A stretch of 64,000 nucleotides of DNA from the NCBI RefSeq assembly GCF_006715055.1, contig NZ_VFMN01000001.1, positions 1,612,001 to 1,676,000 of the forward strand. The letters are read 5' to 3'. A program made the position numbers and the translations under genes. This document shows, one piece after another, positions 50,678 to 59,596 of the stretch; within the stretch, counting starts at the first letter, position 1; each line of letters begins with the position of its first letter. The notes beneath the pieces were generated by a model. That model ran no database searches. It saw nothing but the letters and a program-made list of their open reading frames with translations, and was not told the origin of the DNA. Origin of the DNA: Lapillicoccus jejuensis. Lineage in GTDB: Bacteria > Actinomycetota > Actinomycetes > Actinomycetales > Dermatophilaceae.

Positions 50678-51454
50678 CTAGTGGCGGGCGGGGACATCGG
50701 GGCGGGCCCCGACGCCGCCGACCGCACCGCTGACCCGGCGCAGGCTCGCCCGCATCGTCTCGAGGGTGAGCGCGAAGTGCGCCTGCGCGCACCGGCCGGC
50801 CGCGTCGGCCTCGCCGCGGACGATGTGACCGACGAGCTCCTCGTGCTGGTGGCGCGCCTCGTCGAGGAAACCCGGCTCGTAGGGCTCGGCCCCGAAGCCC
50901 AGGGTCGCCTCGGCGGTGAGGTGCGCGCTGAGCGTCGTCAGGTGCGGGTTGCGCGCGGCCTCGCAGACCAGCCCGTGCAGCCGGCGGTCGATCGCGCGCG
51001 CGTCGATCATCGAGCGCGCCGAGCGGAAGTCCTCGAGCGCCTCGCGCAGGCTCGAGCAGTCGTCAGCGGTACGACGCTCCGCCGCCGCGCGGGCGATCAT
51101 GCCCTCGACGAGGCAGCGGTAGTCGAACAGGTCGCGCAGCCGCGGCAGCTCGACCTCGAGGGTGCGCCGGGCCGTGTCGGGCGCGACGTGCTCCCAGGAC
51201 GCGGAGGAGACGAAGCTGCCGCCGCCGCGGCCGCGGCGGACCTCGATGAGCCCGAGGTCGGCGACCGCCTGCAGCGCCTGCCGCAGGGTGGCGCGGCTGA
51301 CGCCGAGCTGCTCGGCGAGCTCGCGCTCGGGCGGCAGCCGCTCGCCGGGGGAGAAGGTGCCGACGGCGATCCCGGTCACCAGCCGGTCGACGAGCGAGGT
51401 CGCGACCGGCGCGCGGGTACGACGCCCCGCCACCAGCTCGTGCCCTCCGCCCAC
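50678..51454 (-). CDS. GntR/FadR-type transcriptional regulator
   Basis: 258 residues. wHTH LPPERELAEQLGVSRATLRQALQAV (about residues 38-62), DVEVRRGRGGGSFV wing, and FCD domain with metal-type residues (RLHGLVCEA, ARHQHEELVGHIVRG, CAQAHFALTLE). Divergent from the hydrolase-permease-amidase operon at 51559, with an AAAGGT-N11-ACCTTT palindrome between; probably its regulator. Confidence 0.92.
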   Translation of the reverse strand: MGGGHELVAGRRTRAPVATSLVDRLVTGIAVGTFSPGERLPPERELAEQLGVSRATLRQALQAVADLGLIEVRRGRGGGSFVSSASWEHVAPDTARRTLEVELPRLRDLFDYRCLVEGMIARAAAERRTADDCSSLREALEDFRSARSMIDARAIDRRLHGLVCEAARNPHLTTLSAHLTAEATLGFGAEPYEPGFLDEARHQHEELVGHIVRGEADAAGRCAQAHFALTLETMRASLRRVSGAVGGVGARPDVPARH

Positions 51455-51477
51455 GGCCGGAGACTACACAGGACGCG

Positions 51478-51500
51478 AAAGGTATTGTCTCCAGACCTTT
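51478..51500. promoter_or_regulatory. Operator candidate AAAGGT-N11-ACCTTT
   Basis: Perfect 6-base inverted repeat in the divergent region between the GntR gene and the hydrolase operon, and about the only AT-rich stretch there. Fits the GntR/FadR operator position; sequence specificity is untested. Confidence 0.6.
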
Positions 51501-51558
51501 ACGGTGCTTGACTGCGCGACGTCCCGACCCGTCCCCGCACCTCAGCGCAGGAGGCCTC

Positions 51559-52497
51559 GTGCCCATCACCGTCGACAGCCGCTTCCCCGACGCCACCACC
51601 ACCGGCCGGCTCCGCACCGAGCACGGCGAGACCTGGTACCGCGTGACCGGCGAGCTCACCCCCGGCGAGGGCCCCGCGCCCCTCGTCGTCCTGCACGGCG
51701 GCCCCGGCGCCGCGCACAACTACACGCTGATGATGGCCAACCTCTCCGCCGACGGCCGCGCCGTCGTCCACTACGACCAGCTCGGCTGCGGCGAGAGCAC
51801 CCACCGGCCCGACGCCCCCGCCGACTTCTGGACGGTCGAGCTGTTCGTCGCCGAGCTGCGCGCCCTCGTCGAGCACCTCGGCATCGGCGACCGCTTCCAC
51901 CTGCTCGGCCAGTCCTGGGGCGGGATGCTCGCGCCCGAGGTCGTCCTCGCCGACGAGCGCGGCGTCCTCAGCCTGACCATCTGCGACTCGCCCGCCTCGA
52001 TGGCGCTGTGGCTCTCGGCCGCGAACGCCCTGCGCGAGGAGCTGCCGGCCGACGTGCAGCAGACGCTGCTGCGCCACGAGGAGGCCGGCACCACCGACTC
52101 GCCGGAGTACCTCGAGGCCATGCAGGTCTTCTACGACCGGCACGTGTGCCGCGTCGTGCCCAACCCGCCCGAGGTCACCGACTCCTTCGCCCAGATCGAG
52201 GAGGAGCCGACGGTCTACCACACGATGAACGGGCCCTCCGAGTTCCACGTCGTCGGCACCCTCAAGGAGTGGAGCGTCGCCGAGCGCGTCGGTGGCATCC
52301 GCGTCCCGACCCTCGTCGTCGCCGGCGCCCACGACGAGGCGCGACCCGAGGTGTGGGCCCCCTTCGTCGACGGCATCCCCGGCGCGGTCAGCCACGTCTT
52401 CCCCGAGTCGAGCCACATGCCCCACGTCGAGGAGCCCGAGGCGTTCCAGCAGGTGGTCGGCGACTTCCTGCGCGCCCACGACGGCGGTGCCCGATGA
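51559..52497 (+). CDS. Proline iminopeptidase-like alpha/beta hydrolase (S33)
   Basis: 312 residues from GTG 51559, with CAGGAGG 5-11 bases upstream. VVLHGGPGAAHNYT oxyanion motif, DQLGCGESTHRP, nucleophile LLGQSWGGMLAPEV (GxSxG), acid Asp in AGAHDEARPE and His in ESSHMPHVEEPE, so it is catalytically complete. Likely amide, aryl-amide or amino-ester hydrolase. First gene of a coupled operon with a permease and an acetamidase/formamidase (ATGA overlaps). Confidence 0.9.
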   Translation: MPITVDSRFPDATTTGRLRTEHGETWYRVTGELTPGEGPAPLVVLHGGPGAAHNYTLMMANLSADGRAVVHYDQLGCGESTHRPDAPADFWTVELFVAELRALVEHLGIGDRFHLLGQSWGGMLAPEVVLADERGVLSLTICDSPASMALWLSAANALREELPADVQQTLLRHEEAGTTDSPEYLEAMQVFYDRHVCRVVPNPPEVTDSFAQIEEEPTVYHTMNGPSEFHVVGTLKEWSVAERVGGIRVPTLVVAGAHDEARPEVWAPFVDGIPGAVSHVFPESSHMPHVEEPEAFQQVVGDFLRAHDGGAR

Positions 52498-53915
52498 CCG
52501 ACGCCCCCCGCGCCCGGACCACCGTGGGCGACACGGCCGACCACGGGCTCGAGCAGTTCGGCTACAAGCAGGAGCTGAGCCGCGGCCTGTCCACGACCGA
52601 CCTCGTCGTCTACGGCCTGGTCTTCATGGTGCCGATCGCCCCCTGGGCGATCTACGGCACCGTCTACAACGAGGCGAACGGCATGGTGCCGCTCGTCTAC
52701 CTCATCGGCCTCGTCGCCATGGTCTTCACCGCGTCGTCGTACGCGCAGATGTCGCGCGCCTTCCCCATCGCCGGCTCCGTCTACTCGTACGTCGGCCGCG
52801 GGATCCACCCGCAGCTCGGCTTCCTCGCGGGCTGGACGATCCTGCTCGACTACCTGCTCGTGCCGACGCTGCTCTACGTCTTCGCCGCCGAGTCGATGGT
52901 CGGCATCTTCCCGGGCGTCCCGCGCTGGGTGTGGGTCGTCGTCTTCCTCGCGGCCAACACCGCGGTCAACTACATCGGGATCTCGTTCACGGCGCTGGTC
53001 AACCGGCTCTTCCTCGTCGCCGAGGTCCTCTTCATCGTCATCTTCGTCGTCATGGCCGTCGTCGCCGTCGCCAAGGGCACCAGCGGCGCCGAGTTCACGA
53101 CCAAGCCGCTCTTCGACTCCGCGACCTTCAGCCCCGGCCTCGTCGCGACGGCGCTGTCGATCGCGGTGCTGTCCTTCCTCGGCTTCGACGGGATCGCCAC
53201 GCTGTCGGAGGAGACCAAGGGCGGTCGCGGGTCGGCCGGGTTCGCGATGATCACCGGTCTGGTCATCGTCGCCTTCTTCTTCGTCACGCAGACCTGGCTC
53301 GCCGGGATGCTCGTCCCGACGACGACGCAGTTCGAGGGGGACTCGGCCAACAACGCGTTCTTCGACATCGTGCAGAAGGTCAGCAACCACGGGTGGCAGA
53401 TCGCCTTCTTCGCCATGAACGCGCTCGCCGTCGGCATCGCCAACGCCGTCGCGGCGCAGTCGGCCACGTCCCGGCTGCTGTTCTCGATGGCCCGCGACGG
53501 GCGGCTGCCGCGCTTCCTCGCCCACATCTCGCCGCGCAAGGTGCCCGAGCGGGCGATCCTCCTGGTCGCCGGGCTCACCCTCGTCCTCGGTCTCGTCTTC
53601 GTCGGCCAGATCGGCACCATCTCGTCGCTCGTCAACTTCGGCGCCCTGACGAGCTTCCTCCTGCTGCACGTCAGCGTCGTCGTGTACTTCGGCGTGCGCC
53701 GCGGCTCGCGCAACGTCCTCCTGCACTACGTCTTCCCGGTCATCGGCTTCCTCATCATCGGTTACGTCCTGTGGAACGCCGAGGCGGCCGCGAAGATCGG
53801 CGGGATCATCTGGCTCGTCGTCGGCGTCGTCGTCATGCTCTACTACCGCTGGCGCGGGACGGACATCCTCCCCGAGCACGCGTTCGACGCGGACGCGACG
53901 GAGGCGACCCGATGA
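52494..53915 (+). CDS. APC superfamily amino acid/amine permease
   Basis: 473 residues, about twelve transmembrane helices. Consensus APC opening GLSTTDLVVYGLVFMVPIAPW, YAQMSRAFPIAGSVYSYVGRG, and SFLGFDGIATLSEETKGGRG (the conserved ETKGG segment). It is coupled on both sides by ATGA overlaps, between a hydrolase and an acetamidase/formamidase, so it should import an amide- or ester-containing amine that the enzymes process. It belongs to the same general superfamily as the permease at 1-912 but the C-terminus differs. Confidence 0.95.
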   Translation: MTDAPRARTTVGDTADHGLEQFGYKQELSRGLSTTDLVVYGLVFMVPIAPWAIYGTVYNEANGMVPLVYLIGLVAMVFTASSYAQMSRAFPIAGSVYSYVGRGIHPQLGFLAGWTILLDYLLVPTLLYVFAAESMVGIFPGVPRWVWVVVFLAANTAVNYIGISFTALVNRLFLVAEVLFIVIFVVMAVVAVAKGTSGAEFTTKPLFDSATFSPGLVATALSIAVLSFLGFDGIATLSEETKGGRGSAGFAMITGLVIVAFFFVTQTWLAGMLVPTTTQFEGDSANNAFFDIVQKVSNHGWQIAFFAMNALAVGIANAVAAQSATSRLLFSMARDGRLPRFLAHISPRKVPERAILLVAGLTLVLGLVFVGQIGTISSLVNFGALTSFLLLHVSVVVYFGVRRGSRNVLLHYVFPVIGFLIIGYVLWNAEAAAKIGGIIWLVVGVVVMLYYRWRGTDILPEHAFDADATEATR

Positions 53916-54844
53916 CCGACCACTTCCTGGGCAAGGACCTCGGCTCGGCCGGCTTCGACGCCGCCCGCGAGCCCGTCCTCACCGTCCGCCCCGGCGCGGG
54001 CGACCGGATCACCTTCGAGACCGACGACGCCGCCTACGCCGAGATGGAGCGGTACGGGGACCTCGCACAGGTCACCGCCACGATCAACCCGGTGACCGGG
54101 CCGGTGCTCGTCGAGGGGGCCGAGCCGGGCGACGCGCTCGCGGTCACCATCCACGACATCGCGCTCGCCGAGCAGGGCTGGAGCGTCTACCTGCCCGGCG
54201 CCGGCGCGCTGACCGGGCGGATGGGCGAGGCGATCCGGACGAGGCGGATCCCCGTACGGGACGGGGTCGTGCACCTCACCGACACCCTCACCTGCCCGGT
54301 CGCGCCGATGATCGGCTGCCTGGGGGTGGCGTCGGCGAGCGGCACGATGTCGACGGTCATGCCGTCGTACCCGACCGGCGGCAACATGGACCTCACGGAC
54401 GCCCGACCGGGGGCCACGGTCCTGCTGCCCGTCGAGGTGCCCGGCGCGCTGCTGTCGGTCGGTGACCTGCACGCGGTGATGAGCCGCGGCGAGTCGAGCT
54501 TCGTCGCCATCGAGATCGCCGGGCGCGCCACGCTGAGCGTCGACCTCGTCAAGGGAGCCGGGCTGCGGACCCCGCGGATCGACACCGGGGACGAGTGGGT
54601 GACCGTCGGCCTCGGCGACCCCGTGCAGGACTCGGTGCAGGTGGCCTACGAGGCGATGTTCGACCTGCTGACGCGGGAGCAGGGTCTGGACGACATGGAC
54701 GCGTACGTCGTCATGTCCGCCCTGGCCCACACCGAGCTCGGCGGCCCCACGGGCAGCGCCGAGCCGGACCCGCTGCACCCGTTCCGACCGGTCGGTGCGG
54801 TGACCCTCGCCCGGCTGGCCAAGGCGGCGATCGCCGCGCGGTGA
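53912..54844 (+). CDS. Acetamidase/formamidase family protein
   Basis: 310 residues. FmdA/AmdA family: opening VLTVRPGAGDRITFETDDA, VEGAEPGDALAVTIHDI, and PMIGCLGVASASGTMSTVMPSYPTGGNMDLTDARPGATVLLPVEVPGALLSVGDLHAVM with the characteristic GxxxxxGGNMD and GDLHA motifs. Hydrolyses formamide or acetamide to ammonia and acid. ATGA overlap with the permease. A hairpin terminator follows at 54865. Confidence 0.95.
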   Translation: MTDHFLGKDLGSAGFDAAREPVLTVRPGAGDRITFETDDAAYAEMERYGDLAQVTATINPVTGPVLVEGAEPGDALAVTIHDIALAEQGWSVYLPGAGALTGRMGEAIRTRRIPVRDGVVHLTDTLTCPVAPMIGCLGVASASGTMSTVMPSYPTGGNMDLTDARPGATVLLPVEVPGALLSVGDLHAVMSRGESSFVAIEIAGRATLSVDLVKGAGLRTPRIDTGDEWVTVGLGDPVQDSVQVAYEAMFDLLTREQGLDDMDAYVVMSALAHTELGGPTGSAEPDPLHPFRPVGAVTLARLAKAAIAAR

Positions 54845-54864
54845 GCGCGTCGTGATCTGCGTGG

Positions 54865-54900
54865 CCGGTGGTGGCGCCGAGGCAGCGGCGCCACCACCGG
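54865..54900. terminator. Hairpin terminator after amidase gene
   Basis: CCGGTGGTGGCGCC (54865-54878) and GGCGCCACCACCGG (54887-54900) form a perfect 14-base stem with 8-base loop, 20 bases after the operon's last stop. The next 180 bases hold no clear gene. Confidence 0.8.
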
Positions 54901-55082
54901 GGGCTCCGAGGCGATGGGGGTCTCCTCGGCTCCCTCCGGGTCCGTCGGCGGGCCGACGACCCCGGTCCTGCGCCGCACGGACCGGGTGGGGGTAGGGGTC
55001 CGGCGGACGGCGGACGCTCCCACGTCCAGGTCCGGTGACTCGTCCAACGAGCCACGGACCGGGAGGTCACGGGGTCACGCGG

Positions 55083-55559
55083 TCAGGGGGTCGACCAGTC
55101 GAGCTCGGTGACGTGCCCGTCGCCGACCCGGACCTCCTGGCTGGTGCCCGACTCCGGCTCGGTGAGGCGGTAGCCGCCGACGGGGAGCGAGGGGAACACG
55201 GCGCTGTGGACGACGGAGCCGTCGGGGGCGGGCCGGGGCACGACCGCGACGTGCGGCCGGTGGCCGTGCTCGCGGCCGTGCTCGTGGTGGTGCTCGTGGT
55301 GGTGCTCGTGGTGGTCGTGCTCGTGCTCGTGCTCGTGCGGGTGGTCGTGGTCGTGCCGCTCGACGGCCGTGTCCCCGCCGTGCCCGTGGGGCACGACCTG
55401 GCCGTCGAGCGGCTCGACCTCGATCTCCGCGCCCGCCCAGTCGGGCGGGCACGTGACGACGACGGCGCCGACCCCGTCCCCGATGTCGAGGAGGACCGCA
55501 CCCTGCCCGGCCCAGGGGTTCTCCGCGAGGTTCGCGGCCCGCTGCGGGGTCAGCGCCAT
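55083..55559 (-). CDS. Histidine-rich protein of DUF4331 module
   Basis: 158 residues. Residues about 57-100 are dominated by HDH/HEH repeats (HEHEHEHDHHEHHHEHHHEHG pattern), encoded by a CTCGTG/GTGGTG-rich DNA stretch at 55264-55362. Flanking parts are ordinary (MALTPQRAANLAENPWAGQGAVLLDIGDG). Likely metal-binding (Zn, Ni or Cu). Located 11 bases downstream of the DUF4331 gene on the same strand, so the product may assist that protein. No signal peptide. Confidence 0.75.
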   Translation of the reverse strand: MALTPQRAANLAENPWAGQGAVLLDIGDGVGAVVVTCPPDWAGAEIEVEPLDGQVVPHGHGGDTAVERHDHDHPHEHEHEHDHHEHHHEHHHEHGREHGHRPHVAVVPRPAPDGSVVHSAVFPSLPVGGYRLTEPESGTSQEVRVGDGHVTELDWSTP

Positions 55560-55569
55560 CGTCGTCCCC

Positions 55570-56952
55570 TCACGCCGCCGGCGTGCCCGGCATGGACTCC
55601 GAGCCGCTGGCCGGGTTCCCCAGGTAGGGGAACGAGGACAGCGTGCGCAGGTTCGTGTCGGTCGTGCCGTCGGTGACCTTGGACGCCGCCCCGTCGGGGG
55701 TGAAGGTCGGGTCGACGAGCGGGATGGTCAGACCGGCCACCGCGCGCAGCTCGATCGTGACGACGTCGTCCTCGATCCGGCGCCCGTTGGGGAAGCCGGC
55801 CGGGTCGCCGCCGATGAGCCCGAGCGGGTTGGGCTTGGCGGTCGGCTTGACCGCGACGTTGAGCCGCAGCATGTCGGCCTGCACGGGCCCGGTGTAGTTC
55901 TGGAAGCCGGGGACGACGCCCTCCGGGATGCCGGTGAGCAGGATGGCGGCCAGGTCGGCCCGCGGCTTGGTGTAGGCCGCGAGGTTCGGGAAGACCCCCG
56001 GGTACAGCACCGGCAGCAGCCCCGCCAGCTCGGGCTTGGTGACGTACTGCGCGAACTGGCTGTCGTTGTTGGGGCCCTGGTAGTTCCAGCGGTCCTTCTC
56101 CGCCATCGGCACGATGACCTCGTTGAACAGCGGGTTGGCCAGGCGCGAGACCTGGATCCACGAGCCGGCGCCCACCCACTGGTTCGTGCCCGCGTCCCAG
56201 ACCCGCGACTTGCGGCGCAGCGCGGTCGCCCACACGCCGATGGTGGCCTTCGGGTCCATGACGTCGGTCGGCACCGAGCCGTCCGCCGTGAGGTCCGAGA
56301 TCGGCACCTTGATGGCGATGGTGTGCACGTTGAAGCCCTGCACCCCGTTGACGCCGGCGGCGGCCGCCGACGGGATGAGGTGCGCGGCCTGGAACGGGCG
56401 CAGCGTGCCGAGGTCGAAGATCGAGCCCAGGTCGACGTGGAAGGCGTCGGAGCGCTGGCCGGCGAAGACCGTCCGGCCGCCCTTGACGTCGTGGACGCCC
56501 TGTCGCCCGAGACGGGGGTAGTTGGGCGTGCTGCGCCGGCCGACGTTGACCGGGGGGACGGTGAGGTTGCGCCCGATCAGCTCGCTGTTGCCGCCGTTGC
56601 GCGTGGTGCGCCGGACCGTGTAGGTCTGCGGACGGTTCCAGGTCGTGTCCGTGATGTTGTTGATCGGACCGGTGTTGTAGAGGAAGGTCTTGGGGTTGCG
56701 GATCGTCGTCGTGAAGTTGAACTGGTAGGAGACGTCCGGCACCCCGTCCCCGCTGTGGCAGATGTGGATCTTGTAGGTGACGTCGTCACCGAACTCGAAG
56801 AAGTTCGGCCCACCCCACGGTGCCTGGAGCGGGATGAAGTTGGCGATGAGCGTCACGGTCGACGGGTCGTCGGGGCTGACGAACGCGTAGGTGTCGGTGT
56901 TGTCGGCGACGGGATCCTTGGAGATCTCCGGGGCTTCGCGGTGCGAGCTCAT
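55570..56952 (-). CDS. DUF4331 domain protein
   Basis: 460 residues. Starts MSSHREAPEISKDPVADNTDTYAFVSPDDP, the conserved DUF4331 opening (SHREAP...D...DTYAF), and includes NFIPLQAPWGGPNFFEFGDDV and HICHSGDGVPDVSYQFNF. No N-terminal signal. Homologues are widespread and uncharacterised; some occur with heavy-metal or stress genes. Overlaps the Tat-type protein gene by 4 bases, then is followed by the His-rich gene, giving a three-gene module. Confidence 0.92.
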   Translation of the reverse strand: MSSHREAPEISKDPVADNTDTYAFVSPDDPSTVTLIANFIPLQAPWGGPNFFEFGDDVTYKIHICHSGDGVPDVSYQFNFTTTIRNPKTFLYNTGPINNITDTTWNRPQTYTVRRTTRNGGNSELIGRNLTVPPVNVGRRSTPNYPRLGRQGVHDVKGGRTVFAGQRSDAFHVDLGSIFDLGTLRPFQAAHLIPSAAAAGVNGVQGFNVHTIAIKVPISDLTADGSVPTDVMDPKATIGVWATALRRKSRVWDAGTNQWVGAGSWIQVSRLANPLFNEVIVPMAEKDRWNYQGPNNDSQFAQYVTKPELAGLLPVLYPGVFPNLAAYTKPRADLAAILLTGIPEGVVPGFQNYTGPVQADMLRLNVAVKPTAKPNPLGLIGGDPAGFPNGRRIEDDVVTIELRAVAGLTIPLVDPTFTPDGAASKVTDGTTDTNLRTLSSFPYLGNPASGSESMPGTPAA

Positions 56953-57239
56953 CGGGTGGCCTCCGTCCCGAGGTCGCGGGCGTGCCGGGTGATGGCGCGG
57001 ACCAGCGCGGGGTCGTGCACGACGACCTCGCGCTCACCGCGCATGACGGTGACTTGGCCCTTGGCCGCGTCGTGGACGAGGACGACGAGCGGCCCCGTCC
57101 CGGACGACCGGCCGTCGTCCGTGGTGCTCGTGCTCTCCGACTGACCGCTGCCGGAGGCGAAGGCGATCGGTGCTACCGCGACCGTCGCCACCCCCGCTCC
57201 GCTCGCGGCGAGGAATCCTCGCCGGGTGGCGTCCTTCAT
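56949..57239 (-). CDS. Tat-exported small protein of DUF4331 module
   Basis: 96 residues from ATG 57239, preceded by GGGAG. Twin-arginine signal TRRGFLAASGAGVATVAVAPIAFA: RRGFL plus an Ala-rich hydrophobic stretch. The mature part is short (VVLVHDAAKGQVTVMRGEREVVVHDPALVRAITRHARDLG). First gene of the module. The 113-base upstream region (57240-57352) is comparatively AT-rich (GATTGGATTATCGG) and holds its promoter. Confidence 0.8.
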   Translation of the reverse strand: MKDATRRGFLAASGAGVATVAVAPIAFASGSGQSESTSTTDDGRSSGTGPLVVLVHDAAKGQVTVMRGEREVVVHDPALVRAITRHARDLGTEATR

Positions 57240-57352
57240 CGCAACTCCCATGTTCGATGTGGTCTTCCCCCTGTGCAGGGGGCGTTCGGAGCGTAGGTGA
57301 GAGCGGATTGGATTATCGGAGAACGAATTTCACGCTACCCTTTGTCCGGCTT

Positions 57353-58285
57353 TCAGCCCTTCCGAACGGTGCCCGGGAGGACGCCGGCGACGATGACGGC
57401 CTTGGAGAAGGGGCGGAAGGCGGCGATGACGTCCTCCGCGTCGTCGACGCCCACCCAGACCGACGCGGACGCGTCGTCGGTGGCGTCCTCGACGGCGTCG
57501 CGCAGGACGCGACCCCGCTCGGTGACGGTGGGGGAGCCGCCCGCCTCCACGGCGGGCAGCGAGTCCGGCTCGACGAGGCCGAGGTCGGCGAGCCGGTGCG
57601 CCGCGGCGACCCACTCCTCGTCCGACCACTTGCGGGTCGGCTGGAGGAACGCCCGCCCGCGGCCCTGCGCGGCCCGCTCGGCCGGGAGCCAGGCGTCGTA
57701 CAGGAGCAGGGCGTCGACCGGGGGCAGGCCGTGCGCGACGAGCGCGGCGTTGTGCGCGTCGCCGCGCCACTCGCGCCACAGGGTGGCCGCGTGCCACAGG
57801 GCCAGGTGCGGCTCGTCGGGCCACGGCAGGGCGGCGTACGACGCCGCGAGGGCACGGCCGCCGAGGTCGGCGCGCTCGATCACCGCCCGCATCCGCTCGG
57901 CCTGCCGCGCGAGCTCCGGCGAGCCGACGAGGTCGCCGAGGTAGGTGCGCAGGCCGGTGTCGACGACCCGGGTGCGCAGGGCGTCGTACGCCGACGGGTC
58001 GTGCGCGCCCAGGGCGAGCCGCCAGGCCTTGTCGACGGCGCGCGGGTGGAAGCCGTAGAAGGTGGCCGCGACGACGGCGCCGGGGACCGGCCCGAGGGGT
58101 GCCGCCCGCATCCCCGTGTAGGAGCCGAGCCAGCCGATGCCGAGCTCCTCGCGCGCCGCGTCGACCGGCGGGCCGAAGTAGGCGACCAGGTGCAGCGGCT
58201 CGAAGGTCTGGTACGCCGCGCGGGCCAGCCCCCGCTCGCGCTCGCCGTGCCGGAAGGACGTGCTGGTGCCGCTGCCGCTCTGCAT
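57353..58285 (-). CDS. SCO6745 family protein
   Basis: 310 residues from ATG 58285. AAYQTFEPLHLVAYFGPPVDAAREELGIGWLGSYTGMRAAPLG is the family hallmark of this actinobacterial group; further PFLQPTRKWSDEEWVAAAHRLADLGLV and WVGVDDAEDVIAAFRPFSKAVIV. No function is known. Convergent to nothing; it shares the space upstream with the acyl-CoA dehydrogenase pair on the other strand. Confidence 0.88.
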   Translation of the reverse strand: MQSGSGTSTSFRHGERERGLARAAYQTFEPLHLVAYFGPPVDAAREELGIGWLGSYTGMRAAPLGPVPGAVVAATFYGFHPRAVDKAWRLALGAHDPSAYDALRTRVVDTGLRTYLGDLVGSPELARQAERMRAVIERADLGGRALAASYAALPWPDEPHLALWHAATLWREWRGDAHNAALVAHGLPPVDALLLYDAWLPAERAAQGRGRAFLQPTRKWSDEEWVAAAHRLADLGLVEPDSLPAVEAGGSPTVTERGRVLRDAVEDATDDASASVWVGVDDAEDVIAAFRPFSKAVIVAGVLPGTVRKG

Positions 58286-58453
58286 GCCGCGGACCCTACT
58301 GCGGGTCGCCCGGGAGGGGTACGCGCGAGACACCGGCGAGGGATGTCACACCCCCCTCGCTACCGGCCGGTAGGTCCGCGGGCCATGATGGACGGGTACG
58401 TGCGCGGCGCCCGTCCCCCGGCGCCGCCCCCCGAGGGAAGGGCGACGACGCTC

Positions 58454-59587
58454 ATGCAGCTGCAGCTGTCCGACGAGGACCGCGAGTTCCGCGCCACCAT
58501 GCGCGAGTTCTTCACGACGAAGGTGCCCCAGGAGATCCGCGACAAGGTCGCCGAGGGCCGCGAGCTCTCCAAGGAGGACATCGTCGCCTCCCAGAAGGCG
58601 CTCAACGACGCCGGGTACGCCGTCCCGCACTGGCCCGTCCAGTACGGCGGCCAGGACTGGACCCAGCTCCAGCGGCACATCTGGAACGAGGAGATGCAGG
58701 CCGCGAGCGTCCCGCCCCCGCTGGCCTTCAACACCTCGATGATCGGCCCGGTGCTCGCGCAGTTCGGCAGCGACGAGCTCAAGGAGCGCTTCCTCGCGCC
58801 GACCGCGAGCCTCGACATCTGGTGGAGCCAGGGCTTCTCCGAGCCCGACGCCGGCTCCGACCTCGCCTCGCTGCGCACCCGCGCCGTCAAGGACGGCGAC
58901 GACTGGGTCGTCAACGGCCAGAAGACGTGGACGACCCTGGGCCAGTACGGCGACTGGATCTTCACGCTCGTGCGCACCGACCCGGACGTCAAGAAGCAGG
59001 CCGGCATCTCGATGCTCCTCATCGACATGACCCTGCCCGGCGTCGAGGTCCGCCCCATCGAGCTCATCGACGGCGGCCACGAGGTCAACGAGGTGTGGTT
59101 CACCGACGTCCGCGTCCCGGGTGACATGCTCGTCGGCGAGGTCAACCAGGGCTGGACCATCGCGAAGTTCCTCCTCGGCAACGAGCGGGTCGGCGTCGCA
59201 CCGGTCGGCTCGACCAAGCGCAACCTCGCGCGGGCCAAGCGCCTCGCGCAGGAGTCCGGGCTGCTGTCCGACCCGCTCTACGCGGCGCGCGTCGCGGAGC
59301 TGGAGAACGAGCTGCTCGCGCTCGAGCTGACCGCGCTGCGCGTCGTCGCCAACTCCGCCGAGGGCGCCCCGCACCCGGCCTCCTCGGTGCTCAAGCTCAA
59401 GGGCACCGTGCTCCAGCAGGCCGTCTCCGAGCTGCTCGTCGACGTCGCCGGCCCGCAGTCGGTCGGGGGGGACGGCTGGGGGGCGCGCTCGACGCCGACG
59501 TACCTCAACCTGCGCAAGGCCTCGATCTACGGCGGGTCCAACGAGGTGCAGCGCCAGATCATCGCCAAGACCATCCTCGGGCTGTAG
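58454..59587 (+). CDS. Acyl-CoA dehydrogenase, subunit 1 of a pair
   Basis: 377 residues from ATG 58454. FAD motifs WWSQGFSEPDAGSDLASLRTRA and WVVNGQKTWTT; the C-terminal segment reads YGGSNEVQRQIIAKTILGL, where the usual catalytic Glu in YEGTS is Gly. This pattern is that of the FadE26/FadE28-like members of heteromeric dehydrogenases, whose base lies elsewhere. It is followed at 59597 by its partner, 9 bases apart, with an AGGAGAG signal in between. Confidence 0.92.
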   Translation: MQLQLSDEDREFRATMREFFTTKVPQEIRDKVAEGRELSKEDIVASQKALNDAGYAVPHWPVQYGGQDWTQLQRHIWNEEMQAASVPPPLAFNTSMIGPVLAQFGSDELKERFLAPTASLDIWWSQGFSEPDAGSDLASLRTRAVKDGDDWVVNGQKTWTTLGQYGDWIFTLVRTDPDVKKQAGISMLLIDMTLPGVEVRPIELIDGGHEVNEVWFTDVRVPGDMLVGEVNQGWTIAKFLLGNERVGVAPVGSTKRNLARAKRLAQESGLLSDPLYAARVAELENELLALELTALRVVANSAEGAPHPASSVLKLKGTVLQQAVSELLVDVAGPQSVGGDGWGARSTPTYLNLRKASIYGGSNEVQRQIIAKTILGL

Positions 59588-59596
59588 GAGAGACAC

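Noticed and set aside
54901-55082. Possible small ORFs in the gap between the acetamidase terminator and the His-rich gene.
   Set aside because: Only short Arg/Ser/Gly-rich frames without initiation signals; I see nothing supportable there.
55264-55362. Repetitive GTGGTGCTCGTG-type DNA considered as a non-coding repeat.
   Set aside because: It is in frame and encodes a histidine tract in a protein that has ordinary sequence on both sides and continues to a normal stop.
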